A stretch of 64,000 nt of DNA from Hibiscus mutabilis (taxonomy: Eukaryota > Streptophyta > Magnoliopsida > Malvales > Malvaceae): NCBI GenBank assembly GCA_019671005.1, contig CM033752.1, positions 10,974,001 through 11,038,000 of the forward strand, written 5' to 3'. The translations under genes and the position numbers were made by a program. This document shows, one piece after another, positions 12,136-24,940 of the stretch. The stretch's first letter is position 1. Each line of letters begins with the position of its first letter. The notes under the pieces were generated by a model that was not told the DNA's origin, made no database searches, and saw only the letters and a list, made by a program, of their open reading frames with translations.

Positions 12136-13097
12136 TATATAATCATGTTCAAAAGCCCATAACTAAATATTTTAAGTCATAAAATTTGATTTAATCTTAT
12201 TTTTGGCCGTTTTGTTGGGGTTTAACGCGAGCATGTCTAAACAGTGGACCCTTTGGAATTTTAACAGAGTAAAAAGTTTTGAAATTGAGGTTAAGCTATA
12301 TAATTATATTAAAAAGCCCATAATTAAATATTTTAACTCATAAAATTTGATTTAATCTTATTTTGTGGCCATTTTGTTGTGTTTAAGGCGTGCATGTCTA
12401 AATGGGCTTTACAATGGACCCGTTGGAATTTTAACCGAGTAAAAATTTCTGAAAATAAGTTTAAGCTATATAATCATGTTCAAAACCCCATAAATAAATA
12501 TCTTAAGTCATAAAATATGATTTAATCTTATTTTTGGGCGTTTTGTTGGGGTTTAAGGTGTGCATGTCTAAATGCGATTCATAGTGGACTCGTTGGAATT
12601 TTAACCGAGTAAAAAGTTATAAGATTGAGGATTTAAGGCGTGCATGTCAAAACCCCATAACTAAATATTTCAAGTCATAAAATTTGATTTAATCTTATTT
12701 TTTGGCTGTTTTGTTGGGATTTAAGGCGTGCATGTCTAAATGGGCTTCACAGTGGACCCGTTGTAATTTTAACAGAGTAAAATGTTATGAAATTGAGGTT
12801 AAGATATATAAAAATATTCCAAAGCCCATAATCAAATATTTTAACTCATAAAATTTGATTTAATCTTATTTTTTGGTCGTTTTGTTGGGTTTAAGACGTG
12901 CATGTCTAAATGGGCTTTATAGTGGACCCATTGGAATTTTAACTGAGCAAAAATTTATGAAAATGAGGTTAAGCTATATAATCATGTCCAAAAGCCCGTA
13001 ATAAATATTTTGTCATAAAATCTGATTTAATCATATTTTTGGGTGTTTTGTTAGGGTTTAAGGCGTGCATGTCGAAATGGGATTTACTGTGGACTCG

Positions 13098-13725
13098 GTG
13101 GGCATTCTCAAAATGAGGCCCTAGCATTGACAAATCATCTCCTTGCAAATTCAATTTATTAGCCACAATAGTGGTATCGGTTTATTAGCTAGTAGAAGGC
13201 GGGCATTCTCAAAATGAGGCCCTAGCAATGACAAATCATCTCCTTGCAAATTCAATTTATTAGCGACAATAGTGGTATCGGTTTCAATGACAACACTAGA
13301 CCAACTTCTTTCACGGCCAAACTGAATGCCGGCTATAACTGCTTGAAGCTCAGCCAAAGTTGCATTGAGGCAACCAGCTGAGTGATGAGCTAATCCGCCA
13401 AGGACAGTACCTTTATCATCCCTCGCAATAACTCTTATGGTTGTACCTTTAGATGCCGAAAGGAAGGCACCATCGATATTGATCTGTGTACGGGGGCGCC
13501 AACGTGGGTTTGCTAGCACCAGGTCATTTGCCAATGGAGTTTGGGCTTGGCTGGTCATTGTTTCATCAAGGATGTTGGGGCTTGTCGTCGTGGCAGCAGC
13601 GCAGTCTCAGATAAGGCCTTGAGAGTTGAACACTGTGAGCCAAGATGGTTGTAGACGATTTTTTTGAACCCAATCATTTCGACGATTCCATAAATTCCGA
13701 AGAATTGTAAGAAACAGGGCAAAGG
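13098..13725 (-). pseudogene. LINE RNase H fragment, copy 4 (135-codon open frame)
   Basis: The frame at 13151-13558 is open for 135 codons. It contains the D, E and D positions of an RNase H fold (INIDGAF, AELQAV, IETDTTIV) but ends shortly after GPHFENARLLLAN, where the internal duplication begins. The C-terminal part of the domain is therefore absent. This copy is a good reference for the unit: internal repeats start at 13,101 and 13,202, giving a 101-bp offset. Confidence 0.82.
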
Positions 13726-14687
13726 TATATAATCATGTTCAAAAGCCCATAACTAAATATTTTAAGTCATAAAATTTGATTTAATCTTATTTTTGGCCGT
13801 TTTGTTGGGGTTTAACGCGAGCATGTCTAAACAGTGGACCCTTTGGAATTTTAACAGAGTAAAAAGTTTTGAAATTGAGGTTAAGCTATATAATTATATT
13901 AAAAAGCCCATAATTAAATATTTTAACTCATAAAATTTGATTTAATCTTATTTTGTGGCCATTTTGTTGTGTTTAAGGCGTGCATGTCTAAATGGGCTTT
14001 ACAATGGACCCGTTGGAATTTTAACCGAGTAAAAATTTCTGAAAATAAGTTTAAGCTATATAATCAGGTTTAAAACCCCATAAATAAATATCTTAAGTCA
14101 TAAAATATGATTTAATCTTATTTTTGGGCGTTTTGTTGGGGTTTAAGGTGTGCATGTCTAAATGGGATTCATAGTGGACTCGTTGGAATTTTAACCGAGT
14201 AAAAAGTTATAAGATTGAGGATTTAAGGCGTGCATGTCAAAACCCCATAACTAAATATTTCAAGTCATAAAATTTGATTTAATCTTATTTTTTTGCTGTT
14301 TTGTTGGGATTTAAGGCGTGCATGTCTAAATGGGCTTCACAGTGGACCCGTTGGAATTTTAACAGAGTAAAAAGTTATGAAATTGAGGTTAAGATATATA
14401 ATAATATTCCAAAGCCCATAATCAAATATTTTAACTCATAAAATTTGATTTAATCTTATTTTTTGGTCGTTTTGTTGGGTTTAAGACGTGCATGTCTAAA
14501 TGGGCTTTATAGTGGACCCATTGGAATTTTAACTGAGCAAAAATTTATGAAAATGAGGTTAAGCTATATAATCATGTTCAAAAGCCCGTAATAAATATTT
14601 TGTCATAAAATGTGATTTAATCTTATTTTTGGGTGTTTTGTTAGGGTTTAAGGCGTGCATGTCTAAATGGGATTTATTGTGGACTCG

Positions 14688-15315
14688 GTGGGCATTCTCA
14701 AAATGAGGCCCTAGCATTGACAAATCATCTCCTTGCAAATTCAATTTATTAGCCACAATAGTGGTATCGGTTTATTAGCTAGTAGAAGGCGGGCATTCTC
14801 AAAATGAGGCCCTAGCAATGACAAATCATCTCATTGCAAATTCAATTTATTAGCCACAATAGTGGTATCGGTTTCAATGACAACACTAGACCAACTTCTT
14901 TCATGACCAAACTGAATGCCGGCTATAACTGCTTGAAGCTCAGCCAAAGTTGCATTGAGGCAACCAGCTGAGTGATGAGCTAATCCGCCAAGGACAGTAC
15001 CTTTATCATCCCTCGCAATAACTCTAATGGTTGTACCTTTAGTTGCCGAAAGGAAGGCACCATCGGTATTGATCTGTGTACGGGGGCGCCAACGTGGGTT
15101 TGCTAGCACCAGGTCATTTGCCAATGGAGTTTGGGCTTGGCTGGTCATTGTTTCATCAAGGATGTTGGGGCTTGTCGTCGTGGCAGCAGCGCAGTCTCAG
15201 ATAAGGCCTTGAGAGTTGAACACTGTGAGCCAAGATGGTTGTAGACGATTTTTTTGAACCCAATCATTTCGACGATTCCATAAATTCCGAAGAATTGTAA
15301 GAAACAGGGCAAAGG
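14688..15315 (-). pseudogene. LINE RNase H fragment, copy 5
   Basis: Open for 105 codons at 14831-15148. It ends early because GGA has become TGA after NKLNLQ (plus strand ctcattgc in place of ctccttgc). Copy 1 has the same change. The Trp codon of PRWRP is intact. Confidence 0.8.
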
Positions 15316-16277
15316 TATATAATCATGTTCAAAAGCCCATAACTAAATATTTTAAGTCATAAAATTTGATTTAATCTTATTTTTGGCCGTTTTGTTGGGG
15401 TTTAACGCGAGCATGTCTAAATAGTGGACCCTTTGGAATTTTAACAGAGTAAAAAGTTTTGAAATTGAGGTTAAGCTATATAATTATATTAAAAAGCCCA
15501 TAATTAAATATTTTAACTCATAAAATTTGATTTAATCTTATTTTGTGGCCATTTTGTTGTGTTTAAGGCGTGCATGTCTAAATGGGCTTTACAATGGACC
15601 CGTTGGAATTTTAACCGAGTAAAAATTTCTGAAAATAAGTTTAAGCTATATAATCAGGTTTAAAACCCCATAAATAAATATCTTAAGTCATAAAATATGA
15701 TTTAATCTTATTTTTGCGTTTTTTGTTGGGGTTTAAGGTGTGCATGTCTAAATGGGATTCATAGTGGACTCGTTGGAATTTTAACCGAGTAAAAAGTTAT
15801 AAGATTGAGGATTTAAGGCGTGCATGTCAAAACCCCATAACTAAATATTTCAAGTCATAAAATTTGATTTAATCTTATTTTTTGGCTGTTTTGTTGGGAT
15901 TTAAGGCGTGCATGTCTAAATGGGCTTCACAGTTGACCCGTTGGAATTTTAACAGAGTAAAAAGTTTTGAAATTGAGGTTAAGATATATAATAATATTCC
16001 AAAGCCCATAATCAAATATTTTAACTCATAAAATTTGATTTAATCTTATTTTTTGGTCGTTTTGTTGGGTTTAAGACGTGCATGTCTAAATGGGCTTTAT
16101 AGTACACCTGTTGGAATTTTAACTGAGCAAAAATTTATGAAAATGAGGTTAAGCTATATAATCATGTTCAAAAGCCCGTAATAAATATTTTGTCATAAAA
16201 TGTGATTTAATCTTATTTTTGGGTGTTTTGTTAGGGTTTAAGGCGTGCATGTCGAAATGGGATTTACTGTGGACTCG

Positions 16278-16905
16278 GTGGGCATTCTCAAAATGAGGCC
16301 CTAGCATTGACAAATCATCTCCTTGCAAATTCAATTTATTAGCCACAATAGTGGTATCGGTTTATTAGCTAGTAGAAGGGGGGCATTCTCAAAATGAGGC
16401 CCTAGCAATGACAAATCATCTCCATGCAAATTCAATTTATTAGCCACAATAGTGGTATCGGTTTCAATGACAACACTAGACCAACTTCTTTCACGGCCAA
16501 ACTGAATGTCGGCTATAACTGCTTGAAGCTCAGCCAAAGTTGCATTGAGGCAACCAGCTGAGTGAGGAGCTAATCCGCCAAGGACAGTACCTTTATCATC
16601 CCTCGCAATAACTCTAATGGTTGTACCTTTAGATGCTGAAAGGAAGGCACCATCGATATTGATCTGTGTACGGGGGCGCCAACGTGGGTTTGCTAGCACC
16701 AGGTCATTTTTCAATGGAGTTTGGGCATGGCTGGTCATTGTTTCATCAGGGATTTTGGGGCTTGTCTTCGTGGCAGCAGCGCAGTCTCAGATAAGGCCTT
16801 GAGAGTTGAACACTGTGAGCCAAGATGGTTGTAGACGATTTTTTTGAACCCAATCATCTCGACGATTCCATAAATTCCGAAGAATTGTAAGAAACAGGGC
16901 AAAGG
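16278..16905 (-). pseudogene. LINE RNase H fragment, copy 6 (135-codon open frame)
   Basis: Open for 135 codons at 16331-16738 with the three acidic RNase H positions kept. A few private substitutions are seen, such as HH to PH after GGLA. It lacks the C-terminal part of the domain like all other copies. Confidence 0.8.
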
Positions 16906-17867
16906 TATATAATCATGTTGAAAAGCCTATAACTAAATATTTTAAGTCATAAAATTTGATTTAATCTTATTTTTGGCCGTTTTGTTGGGGTTTAACGCGA
17001 GCATGTATAAACAGTGGACCCTTTGGAATTTTAACAGAGTAAAAAGTTTTGAAATTGAGGTTAAGCTATATAATTATATTAAAAAGCCCATAATTAAATA
17101 TTTTAACTCATAAAATTTGATTTAATCTTATTTTGTGGCCATTTTGTTGTGTTTAAGGCGTGCATGTCTAAATGGGCTTTACAATGACCCGTTGGAATTT
17201 TAAACCGAGTAAAAATTTCTGAAAATAAGTTTAAGCTATATAATCATGTTCAAAACCCCATAAATAAATATCTTAAGTCATAAAATATGATTTAATCTTA
17301 TTTTTGGGCGTTTTGTTGGGGTTTAAGGTGTGCATGTCTAAATGCGATTCATAGTGGACTCGTTGGAATTTTAACCGAGGAAAAAGTTATAAGATTGAGG
17401 ATTCAAGGCGTGCATGTCAAAACCCCATAACTAAATATTTCAAGTCATAAAATTTGATTTAATCTTATTTTTTGGCTGTTTTGTTGGGATTTAAGGCGTG
17501 CATGTCTAAATGGGCTTCACAGTGGACCCGTTGGAATTTTAACAGAGTAAAAAGTTATGAAATTGAGGTTAAGATATATAATAATATTCCAAAGCCCATA
17601 ATCAAATATTTTAACTCATAAAATTTGATTTAATCTTATTTTTTGGTCGTTTTGTTGGGTTTAAGACGTGCATGTCTAAATGGGCTTTACAGTGGACCCA
17701 TTAGAATTTTAACTGAGCAAAAATTTAGGAAAATGAGGTTAAGCTATATAATCATGTTCAAAAGCCCGTAATAAATATTTTGTCATAAAATGTGATTTAA
17801 TCTTATTTTTGGGTGTTTTGTTAGGGTTTAAGGCGTGCATGTCGAAATGGGATTTACTGTGGACTCG

Positions 17868-18495
17868 GTGGGAATTCTCAAAATGAGGCCCTAGCATTGA
17901 CAAATCATCTCCTTGCAAATTCAATTTATTAGCCACAATAGTGGTATCGGTTTATTAGCTAGTAGAAGGCGGGCATTCTCAAAATGAGGCCCTAGCAATG
18001 ACAAATCATCTCCTTGCAAATTCAATTTATTAGCCACAATAGTGGTATCGGTTTCAATGACAACACTAGACCAACTTCTTTCACGACAAAACTGAATGCC
18101 GGCTATAACTTCTTGAAGCTCAGCCAAAGTTGCATTGAGGCAACCAGCTGAGTGACGAGCTAATCCGCCAAGGACAGTACCTTTATCATCCCTCGCAATA
18201 ACTCTAATGGTTGTACCTTTAGATGCCGAAAGGAAGGCACCATCGATATTGATCTGTGTACGGGGGCGTCAACGTGGGTTCGCTAGCACCAGGTCATTTG
18301 TCAATGGAGTTTGGGCATGGCTGGTCATTGTTTCATCAGGGATGTTGGGGCTTGTCGTCGTGGCAGCAGCGCAGTCTCAGATAAGGCCTTGAGAGTTGAA
18401 CACTGTGAGCCAAGATGGTTGTAGACGATTTTTTTGAACCCAATCATTTCGACGATTCCATAAATTCCGAAGAATTGTAAGAAACAGGGCAAAGG
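17868..18495 (-). pseudogene. LINE RNase H fragment, copy 7
   Basis: Frame broken by TGG to TGA at the PRWRP motif. It begins a group of copies (7-10) that share markers: ggaattctc in place of ggcattctc, cgacaaaactg in place of cgaccaaactg, and gtttagcgcg or gtttagcgagc in the satellite that follows copies 7-9. Confidence 0.8.
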
Positions 18496-19451
18496 TATAT
18501 AATCATGTTCAAAAGCCCATAACTAAATATTTTAAGTCATAAAATTTGATTTAATCTTATTTTTGGCCGTTTTGTTGGGGTTTAGCGCGAGCATGTCTAA
18601 ATAGTGGACCCTTTGGAATTTTAACAGAGTAAAAAGTTTTGAAATTGAGGTTAAGCTATATAATTATATTAAAAAGCCCATAATTAAATATTTCAACTCA
18701 TAAAATTTGATTTAATCTTATTTTGTGGCCATTTTGTTGTGTTTAAGGCGTGCATGTCTAAATGGGCTTTACAATGGACCCGTTGGAATTTTAACCGAGT
18801 AAAAATTTCTGAAAATAAGTTTAAGCTATATAATCATGTTCAAAACCCCATAAATAAATATCTTAAGTCATAAAATATGATTTAATCTTATTTTTGGGCG
18901 TTTTGTTGGGGTTTAAGGTGTGCATGTCTAAATGCGATTCATAGTGGACTCGTTGGAATTTTAACCGAGGAAAAAGTTATAAGATTGAGGATTCAAGGCG
19001 TGCATGTCAAAACCCCATAACTAAATATTTCAAGTCATAAAATTTGATTTAATCTTATTTTTTGGCTGTTTTGTTGGGATTTAAGGCGTGCATGTCTAAA
19101 TGGGCTTCACAGTGGACCCGTTGGAATTTTAACAGAGTAAAAAGTTATGAAATTGAGGTTAAGATATATAATAATATTCCAAAGCCCATAATCAAATATT
19201 TTAACTCATAAAATTTGATTTAATCTTATTTTTTGGTCGTTTTGTTGGGTTTAAGAGGTGCATGTCTAAATGGGCTTTATAGTGGACCCATTGGAATTTT
19301 AACTGAGCAAAAATTTAGGAAAATGAGGTTAAGCTATATAATCATGTTCAAAAGCCCGTAATAAATATTTTGTCATAAAATGTGATTTAATCTTATTTTT
19401 GGGTGTTTTGTTAGGGTTTAAGGCGTGCATGTCGAAATGGGATTTGGACTG

Positions 19452-20008
19452 TGGAATTCTCAAAATGAGGCCCTAGCATTGTTGCAAATTCTCAAAATGA
19501 GGCCCTAGCATTGACAAATCATCTCCTTGCAAATTCAATTTATTAGCCACAATAGTGGTATCGGTTTCAATGACAACACTAGACCAACTTCTTTCACGAC
19601 AAAACTGAATGCCGGCTATAACTTCTTGAAGCTCAGCCAAAGTTGCATTGAGGCAACCAGCTGAGTGACGAGCTAATCCGCCAAGGACAGTACCTTTATC
19701 ATCCCTCGCAATAACTCTAATGGTTGTACCTTTAGATGCCGAAAGGAAGGCACCATCGATATTGATCTGTGTACGGGGGCGTCAACGTGGGTTCGCTAGC
19801 ACCAGGTCATTTGTCAATGGAGTTTGGGCATGGCTGGTCATTGTTTCATCAGGGATGTTGGGGCTTGTCGTCGTGGCAGCAGCGCAGTCTCAGATAAGGC
19901 CTTGAGAGTTGAACACTGTGAGCCAAGATGGTTGTAGACGATTTTTTTGAACCCAATCATTTCGACGATTCCATAAATTCCGAAGAATTGTAAGAAACAG
20001 GGCAAAGG
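19452..20008 (-). pseudogene. LINE RNase H fragment, copy 8 (77 bp shorter)
   Basis: The unit is 1513 bp long instead of about 1590. The first half of the internal duplication is largely deleted and scrambled at 19,444-19,500. The rest matches copy 7 very closely, including the TGA at the PRWRP Trp. Confidence 0.8.
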
Positions 20009-20972
20009 TATATAATCATGTTCAAAAGCCCATAACTAAATATTTTAAGTCATAAAATTTGATTTAATCTTATTTTTGGCCGTTTTGTTGGGGTTTAGCG
20101 CGAGCATGTCTAAATAGTGGACCCTTTGGAATTTTAACAGAGTAAAAAGTTTTGAAATTGAGGTTAAGCTATATAATTATATTAAAAAGCCCATAATTAA
20201 ATATTTCAACTCATAAAATTTGATTTAATCTTATTTTGTGGCCATTTTGTTGTGTTTAAGGCGTGCATGTCTAAATGGGCTTTACAATGGACCCGTTGGA
20301 ATTTTAACCGAGTAAAAATTTCTGAAAATAAGTTTAAGCTATATAATCATGTTCAAAACCCCATAAATAAATATCTTAAGTCATAAAATATGATTTAATC
20401 TTATTTTTGGGCGTTTTGTTGGGGTTTAAGGTGTGCATGTCTAAATGCGATTCATAGTGGACTCGTTGGAATTTTAACCGAGGAAAAAGTTATAAGATTG
20501 AGGATTCAAGGCGTGCATGTCAAAACCCCATAACTAAATATTTCAAGTCATAAAATTTGATTTAATCTTATTTTTTGGCTGTTTTGTTGGGATTTAAGGC
20601 GTGCATGTCTAAATGGGCTTCACAGTGGACCCGTTGGAATTTTAACAGAGTAAAAAGTTATGAAATTGAGGTTAAGATATATAATAATATTCCAAAGCCC
20701 ATAATCAAATATTTTAACTCATAAAATTTGATTTAATCTTATTTTTTGGTCGTTTTGTTGGGTTTAAGAGGTGCATGTCTAAATGGGCTTTATAGTGGAC
20801 CCATTGGAATTTTAACTGAGCAAAAATTTAGGAAAATGAGGTTAAGCTATATAATCATGTTCAAAAGCCCGTAATAAATATTTTGTCATAAAATGTGATT
20901 TAATCTTATTTTTGGGTGTTTTGTTAGGGTTTTAAGGCGTGCATGTCGAAAAATGGGATTTACTGTGGACTC

Positions 20973-21603
20973 GGTGGGAATTCTCAAAATGAGGCCCTAG
21001 CATTGACAAATCATCTCCTTGCAAATTCAATTTATTAGCCACAATAGTGGTATCGGTTTATTAGCTAGTAGAAGGCGGGCATTCTCAAAATGAGGCCCTA
21101 GCAATGACAAATCATCTCCTTGCAAATTCAATTTATTAGCCACAATAGTGGTATCGGTTTCAATGACAACACTAGACCAACTTCTTTCACGACAAAACTG
21201 AATGCCGGCTATAACTTTTGAAGCTCAGCCAAAGTTGCATTGAGGCAACCAGCTGAGTGACGAGCTAATCCGCCAAGGACAGTACCTTTATCATCCCTCG
21301 CAATAACTCTAATGGTTGTACCTTTAGATGCCGAAAGGAAGGCACCATCGATATTGATCTGTGTACGGGGGCGTCAACGTGGGTTCGCTAGCACCAGGTC
21401 ATTTGTCAATGGAGTTTGGGCATGGCTGGTCATTGTTTCATCGGGATGTTGGGGCTTGTCGTCGCAGCAGCAATAGCAGATCTCGAGATAAGGCCTTGAG
21501 AGTTGAATGCTTGTGAGCCAAGATGGTTGTAGACGATTTTTTTGAACCCAATCATTTCGACGATTCCATAAATTCCGAAGAATTGTAAGAAACAGGGCAA
21601 AGG
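20973..21603 (-). pseudogene. LINE RNase H fragment, copy 9
   Basis: Shares the copy-7 group markers and the Trp to TGA stop. Further small indels occur at about 21,214 (aactttt for aacttctt) and 21,441-21,510, where the linker differs in several short tracts. Confidence 0.78.
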
Positions 21604-22560
21604 TATATAATCATGTTCAAAAGCCCATAACTAAATATTTTAAGTCATAAAATTTGATTTAATCTTATTTTTGGCCGTTTTGTTGGGGTTTAGCGAGCAT
21701 GTCTAAATAGTGGACCCTTTGGAATTTTAACAGAGTAAAAAGTTTTGAAATTGAGGTTAAGCTATATAATTATATTAAAAAGCCCATAATTAAATATTTC
21801 AACTCATAAAATTTGATTTAATCTTATTTTGTGGCCATTTTGTTGTGTTTAAGGCGTGCATGTCTAAATGGGCTTTACAATGGACCCGTTGGAATTTTAA
21901 CCGAGTAAAAATTTCTGAAAATAAGTTTAAGCTATATAATCATGTTCAAAACCCCATAAATAAATATCTTAAGTCATAAAATATGATTTAATCTTATTTT
22001 TGGGCGTTTTGTTGGGGTTTAAGGTGTGCATGTCTAAATGCGATTCATAGTGGACTCGTTGGAATTTTAACCGAGGAAAAAGTTATAAGATTGAGGATTC
22101 AAGGCGTGCATGTCAAAACCCCATAACTAAATATTTCAAGTCATAAAATTTGATTTAATCTTATTTTTTGGCTGTTTTGTTGATTTTTAAGGCGTGCATG
22201 TCTAAATGGGCTTCACAGTGGACCCGTTGGAATTTTAACAGAGTAAAAAGTTATGAAATTGAGGTTAAGATATATAATAATATTCCAAAGCCCATAATCA
22301 AATATTTTAACTCATAAAATTTGATTTAATCTTATTTTTTGGTCGTTTTGTTGGGTTTAAGAGGTGCATGTCTAAATGGGCTTTATAGTGGACCCATTGG
22401 AATTTTAACTGAGCAAAAATTTAGGAAAATGAGGTTAAGCTATATAATCATGTTCAAAAGCCCGTCATAAATATTTTGTCATAAAATGTGATTTAATCTT
22501 ATTTTTGGGTGTTTTGTTAGGGTTTAAGGCGTGCATGTCGAAATGGGATTTACTGTGGAC

Positions 22561-23195
22561 TCGGTGGGAATTCTCAAAATGAGGCCCTAGCATTGACAAA
22601 TCATCTCCTTGCAAATTCAATTTATTAGCCACAATAGTGGTATCGGTTTATAGCTAGTAGAAGGCGGGCATTCTCAAAATGAGGCCCTAGCAATGACAAA
22701 TCATCTCCTTGCAAATTCAATTTATTAGCCACAATAGTGGTATCGGTTTCAATGACAACACTAGACCAACTTCTTTCACGACAAAAAATGCCGGCTATAA
22801 CTCTTGAAGCTCAGCCAAAGTTGCATTGAGGCAACCAGCTGAGTGACGAGCTAATCCGCCAAGGACAAGTACCTTTATCATCCTCGCAATAACTCTAATG
22901 GTTGTACCTTTAGATGCCGAAAGGAAGGCACCATCGATATTGATGCGCGGTGGGGGCGTCAACGTGGGTTTGCTAGCACCAGGTCATTTGTCAATGGAGT
23001 TTGGGCATGGCTGGTCATTGTTTCATCGGGATGTTGGGGCTTGTCGTCGTGGCAGCAATAATAGTGATCTCGAGATAAGGCCTTGAGAGTTGAACATATA
23101 ATTTGTGAGCCAAGATGGTTGTAGACGATTTTTTTGAACCCAATCATTTCGACGATTCCATAAATTCCGAAGAATTGTAAGAAACAGGGCAAAGG
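22561..23195 (-). pseudogene. LINE RNase H fragment, copy 10
   Basis: Shares most copy-7 group markers and the Trp to TGA stop. Frameshifting indels occur near 22,784 (gacaaaaaatg), 22,865 (ggacaagtacc) and 22,942. It is among the most broken of the regular copies. Confidence 0.78.
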
Positions 23196-24157
23196 TATAT
23201 AATCATGTTCAAAAGCCCATAACTAAATATTTTAAGTCATAAAATTTGATTTAATCTTATTTTTGGTTGTTTTGTTGGGGTTTAACGCGAGCATGTCTAA
23301 TCAGTGGACCCTTTGGAATTTTAACAGAGTAAAAAGTTTTGAAATTGAGGTTAAGCTATATAATTATATTAAAAAGCCCATAATTAAATATTTTAACTCA
23401 TAAAATTTGATTTAATCTTATTTTGTGGCCATTTTGTTGTGTTTAAGGCGTGCATGTCTAAATGGGCTTTACAATGGACCCGTTGGAATTTTAACCGAGT
23501 AAAAATTTCTGAAAATAAGTTTAAGCTATATAATCATGTTCAAAACCCCATAAATAAATATCTTAAGTCTTAAAATATGATTTAATCTTATTTTTGGGCG
23601 TTTTGTTGGGGTTTAAGGTGTGCATGTCTAAATGCGATTCATAGTGGACTCGTTGGAATTTTAACCGAGTAAAAAGTTATAAGATCGAGGATTTAAGGCG
23701 TGCATGTCAAAACCCCATAACTAAATATTTCAAGTCATAAAATTTGATTTAATCTTATTTTTTGGCTGTTTTGTTGGGATTTAAGGCGTGCATGTCTAAA
23801 TGGGCTTCACAGTGGACCCGTTGGAATTTTAACAGAGTAAAAAGTTATGAAATTGAGGTTAAGATATATAATAATATTCCAAAGCCCATAATCAAATATT
23901 TTAACTCATAAAATTTGATTTAATCTTATTTTTTGTTCGTTTTGATGGGTTTATGACGTGCATGTCTAAATGGGCTTTACAGTGGACCCATTGGAATTTT
24001 AACTGAGCAAAAATTTATGAAAATGAGGTTAAGCTATATAATTATGTTCAAAAGCCCGTAATAAATATTTTGTCATAAAATGTGATTTAATCTTATTTTT
24101 GGGTGTTTTGTTAGGGTTTAAGGCGTGCATGTCGAAATGGGATTTACTGTGGACTCG

Positions 24158-24785
24158 GTGGGCATTCTCAAAATGAGGCCCTAGCATTGACAAATCATCT
24201 CCTTGCAAATTCAATTTATTAGCCACAATAGTGGTATCGGTTTATTATCTAGTAGAAGGCGGGCATTCTCAAAATGAGGCCCTAGCAATGACAAAGCATC
24301 TCCTTGCAAATTCAATTTATTAGCCACAATAGTGTTATCGGTTTCAATGACAACACTAGACCAACTTCTTTCACGACCAAACTGAATGTCAGCTATAACT
24401 GCTTGAAGCTCAGCCAAAGTTGCATTGAGGCAACCAGCTGAGTGATGAGCTAATCCACCAAGGACAGTACCTTTATCATCCCTCGCAATAACTCTAATGG
24501 TTGTACCTTTAGATGCCGAAAGGAAGGCACCATCGATATTGATCTGTGTACGGGGGCGCCAACGTGGGTTTGCTAGCACCAGGTCATTTGTCAATGGAGT
24601 TTGGGCATGGCTGGTCATTGTTTCATCAGGGATGTTGGGGCTTGTCGTCGTGGCAGCAGCGCAGTCTCAGATAAGGCCTTGAGAGTTGAACACTGTGAGC
24701 CAAGATGGTTGTAGACGATTTTTTTGAACCCAATTATTTCGACGATTCCATAAATTCCGAAGAATTGTAAGAAACAGGGCAAAGG
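24158..24785 (-). pseudogene. LINE RNase H fragment, copy 11 (135-codon open frame)
   Basis: Last copy of the array, open for 135 codons at 24211-24618. It lacks the markers of copies 7-10 and resembles copies 4 and 6. It has a private IETDNTIV change next to the third acidic position. After it the array returns to ordinary satellite. Confidence 0.8.
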
Positions 24786-24940
24786 TATATAATCATGTTC
24801 AAAAGCCCATAACTAAATATTTTAAGTCATAAAATTTGATTTAATCTTATTTTTGGCCGTTTTGTTGGGGTTTAACGCGAGCATGTCTAAACAGTGGACC
24901 CTTTGGAATTTTAACAGAGTAAAAAGTTTTGAAATTGAGG

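Larger units (their letters stand above)
6697..24940. repeat. composite higher-order satellite: about 1.59-kb unit of satellite monomers plus LINE RNase H fragment
   Basis: A start landmark (atggttgta) in the LINE-derived part recurs at 8659, 10262, 11851, 13437, 15027, 16617, 18207, 19720, 21312, 22898 and 24497. The steps are 1603, 1589, 1586, 1590, 1590, 1590, 1513, 1592, 1586 and 1599 bp. In the unit after 13,098, a LINE-derived part of about 620 bp is followed by satellite with monomer landmarks at 13834, 14004, 14174, 14342, 14512 and 14679, that is five full steps of 167-170 bp plus part-monomers at each edge. One of those steps is an internally rearranged monomer present in every unit. 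All copies share the same two LINE/satellite junctions, so the composite formed once and was then amplified as a unit. Confidence 0.93.

Noticed and set aside
13151..13558. RNase H frame as a functional domesticated gene
   Set aside because: The domain lacks its C-terminal third, several units share stops, and no promoter or transcript end is visible.
6697..24940. Regularly spaced repeats suggesting a CRISPR-like array
   Set aside because: Units are about 1.59 kb with 170-bp subunits and no unique spacers. The surroundings are plant retroelements. This is satellite DNA.
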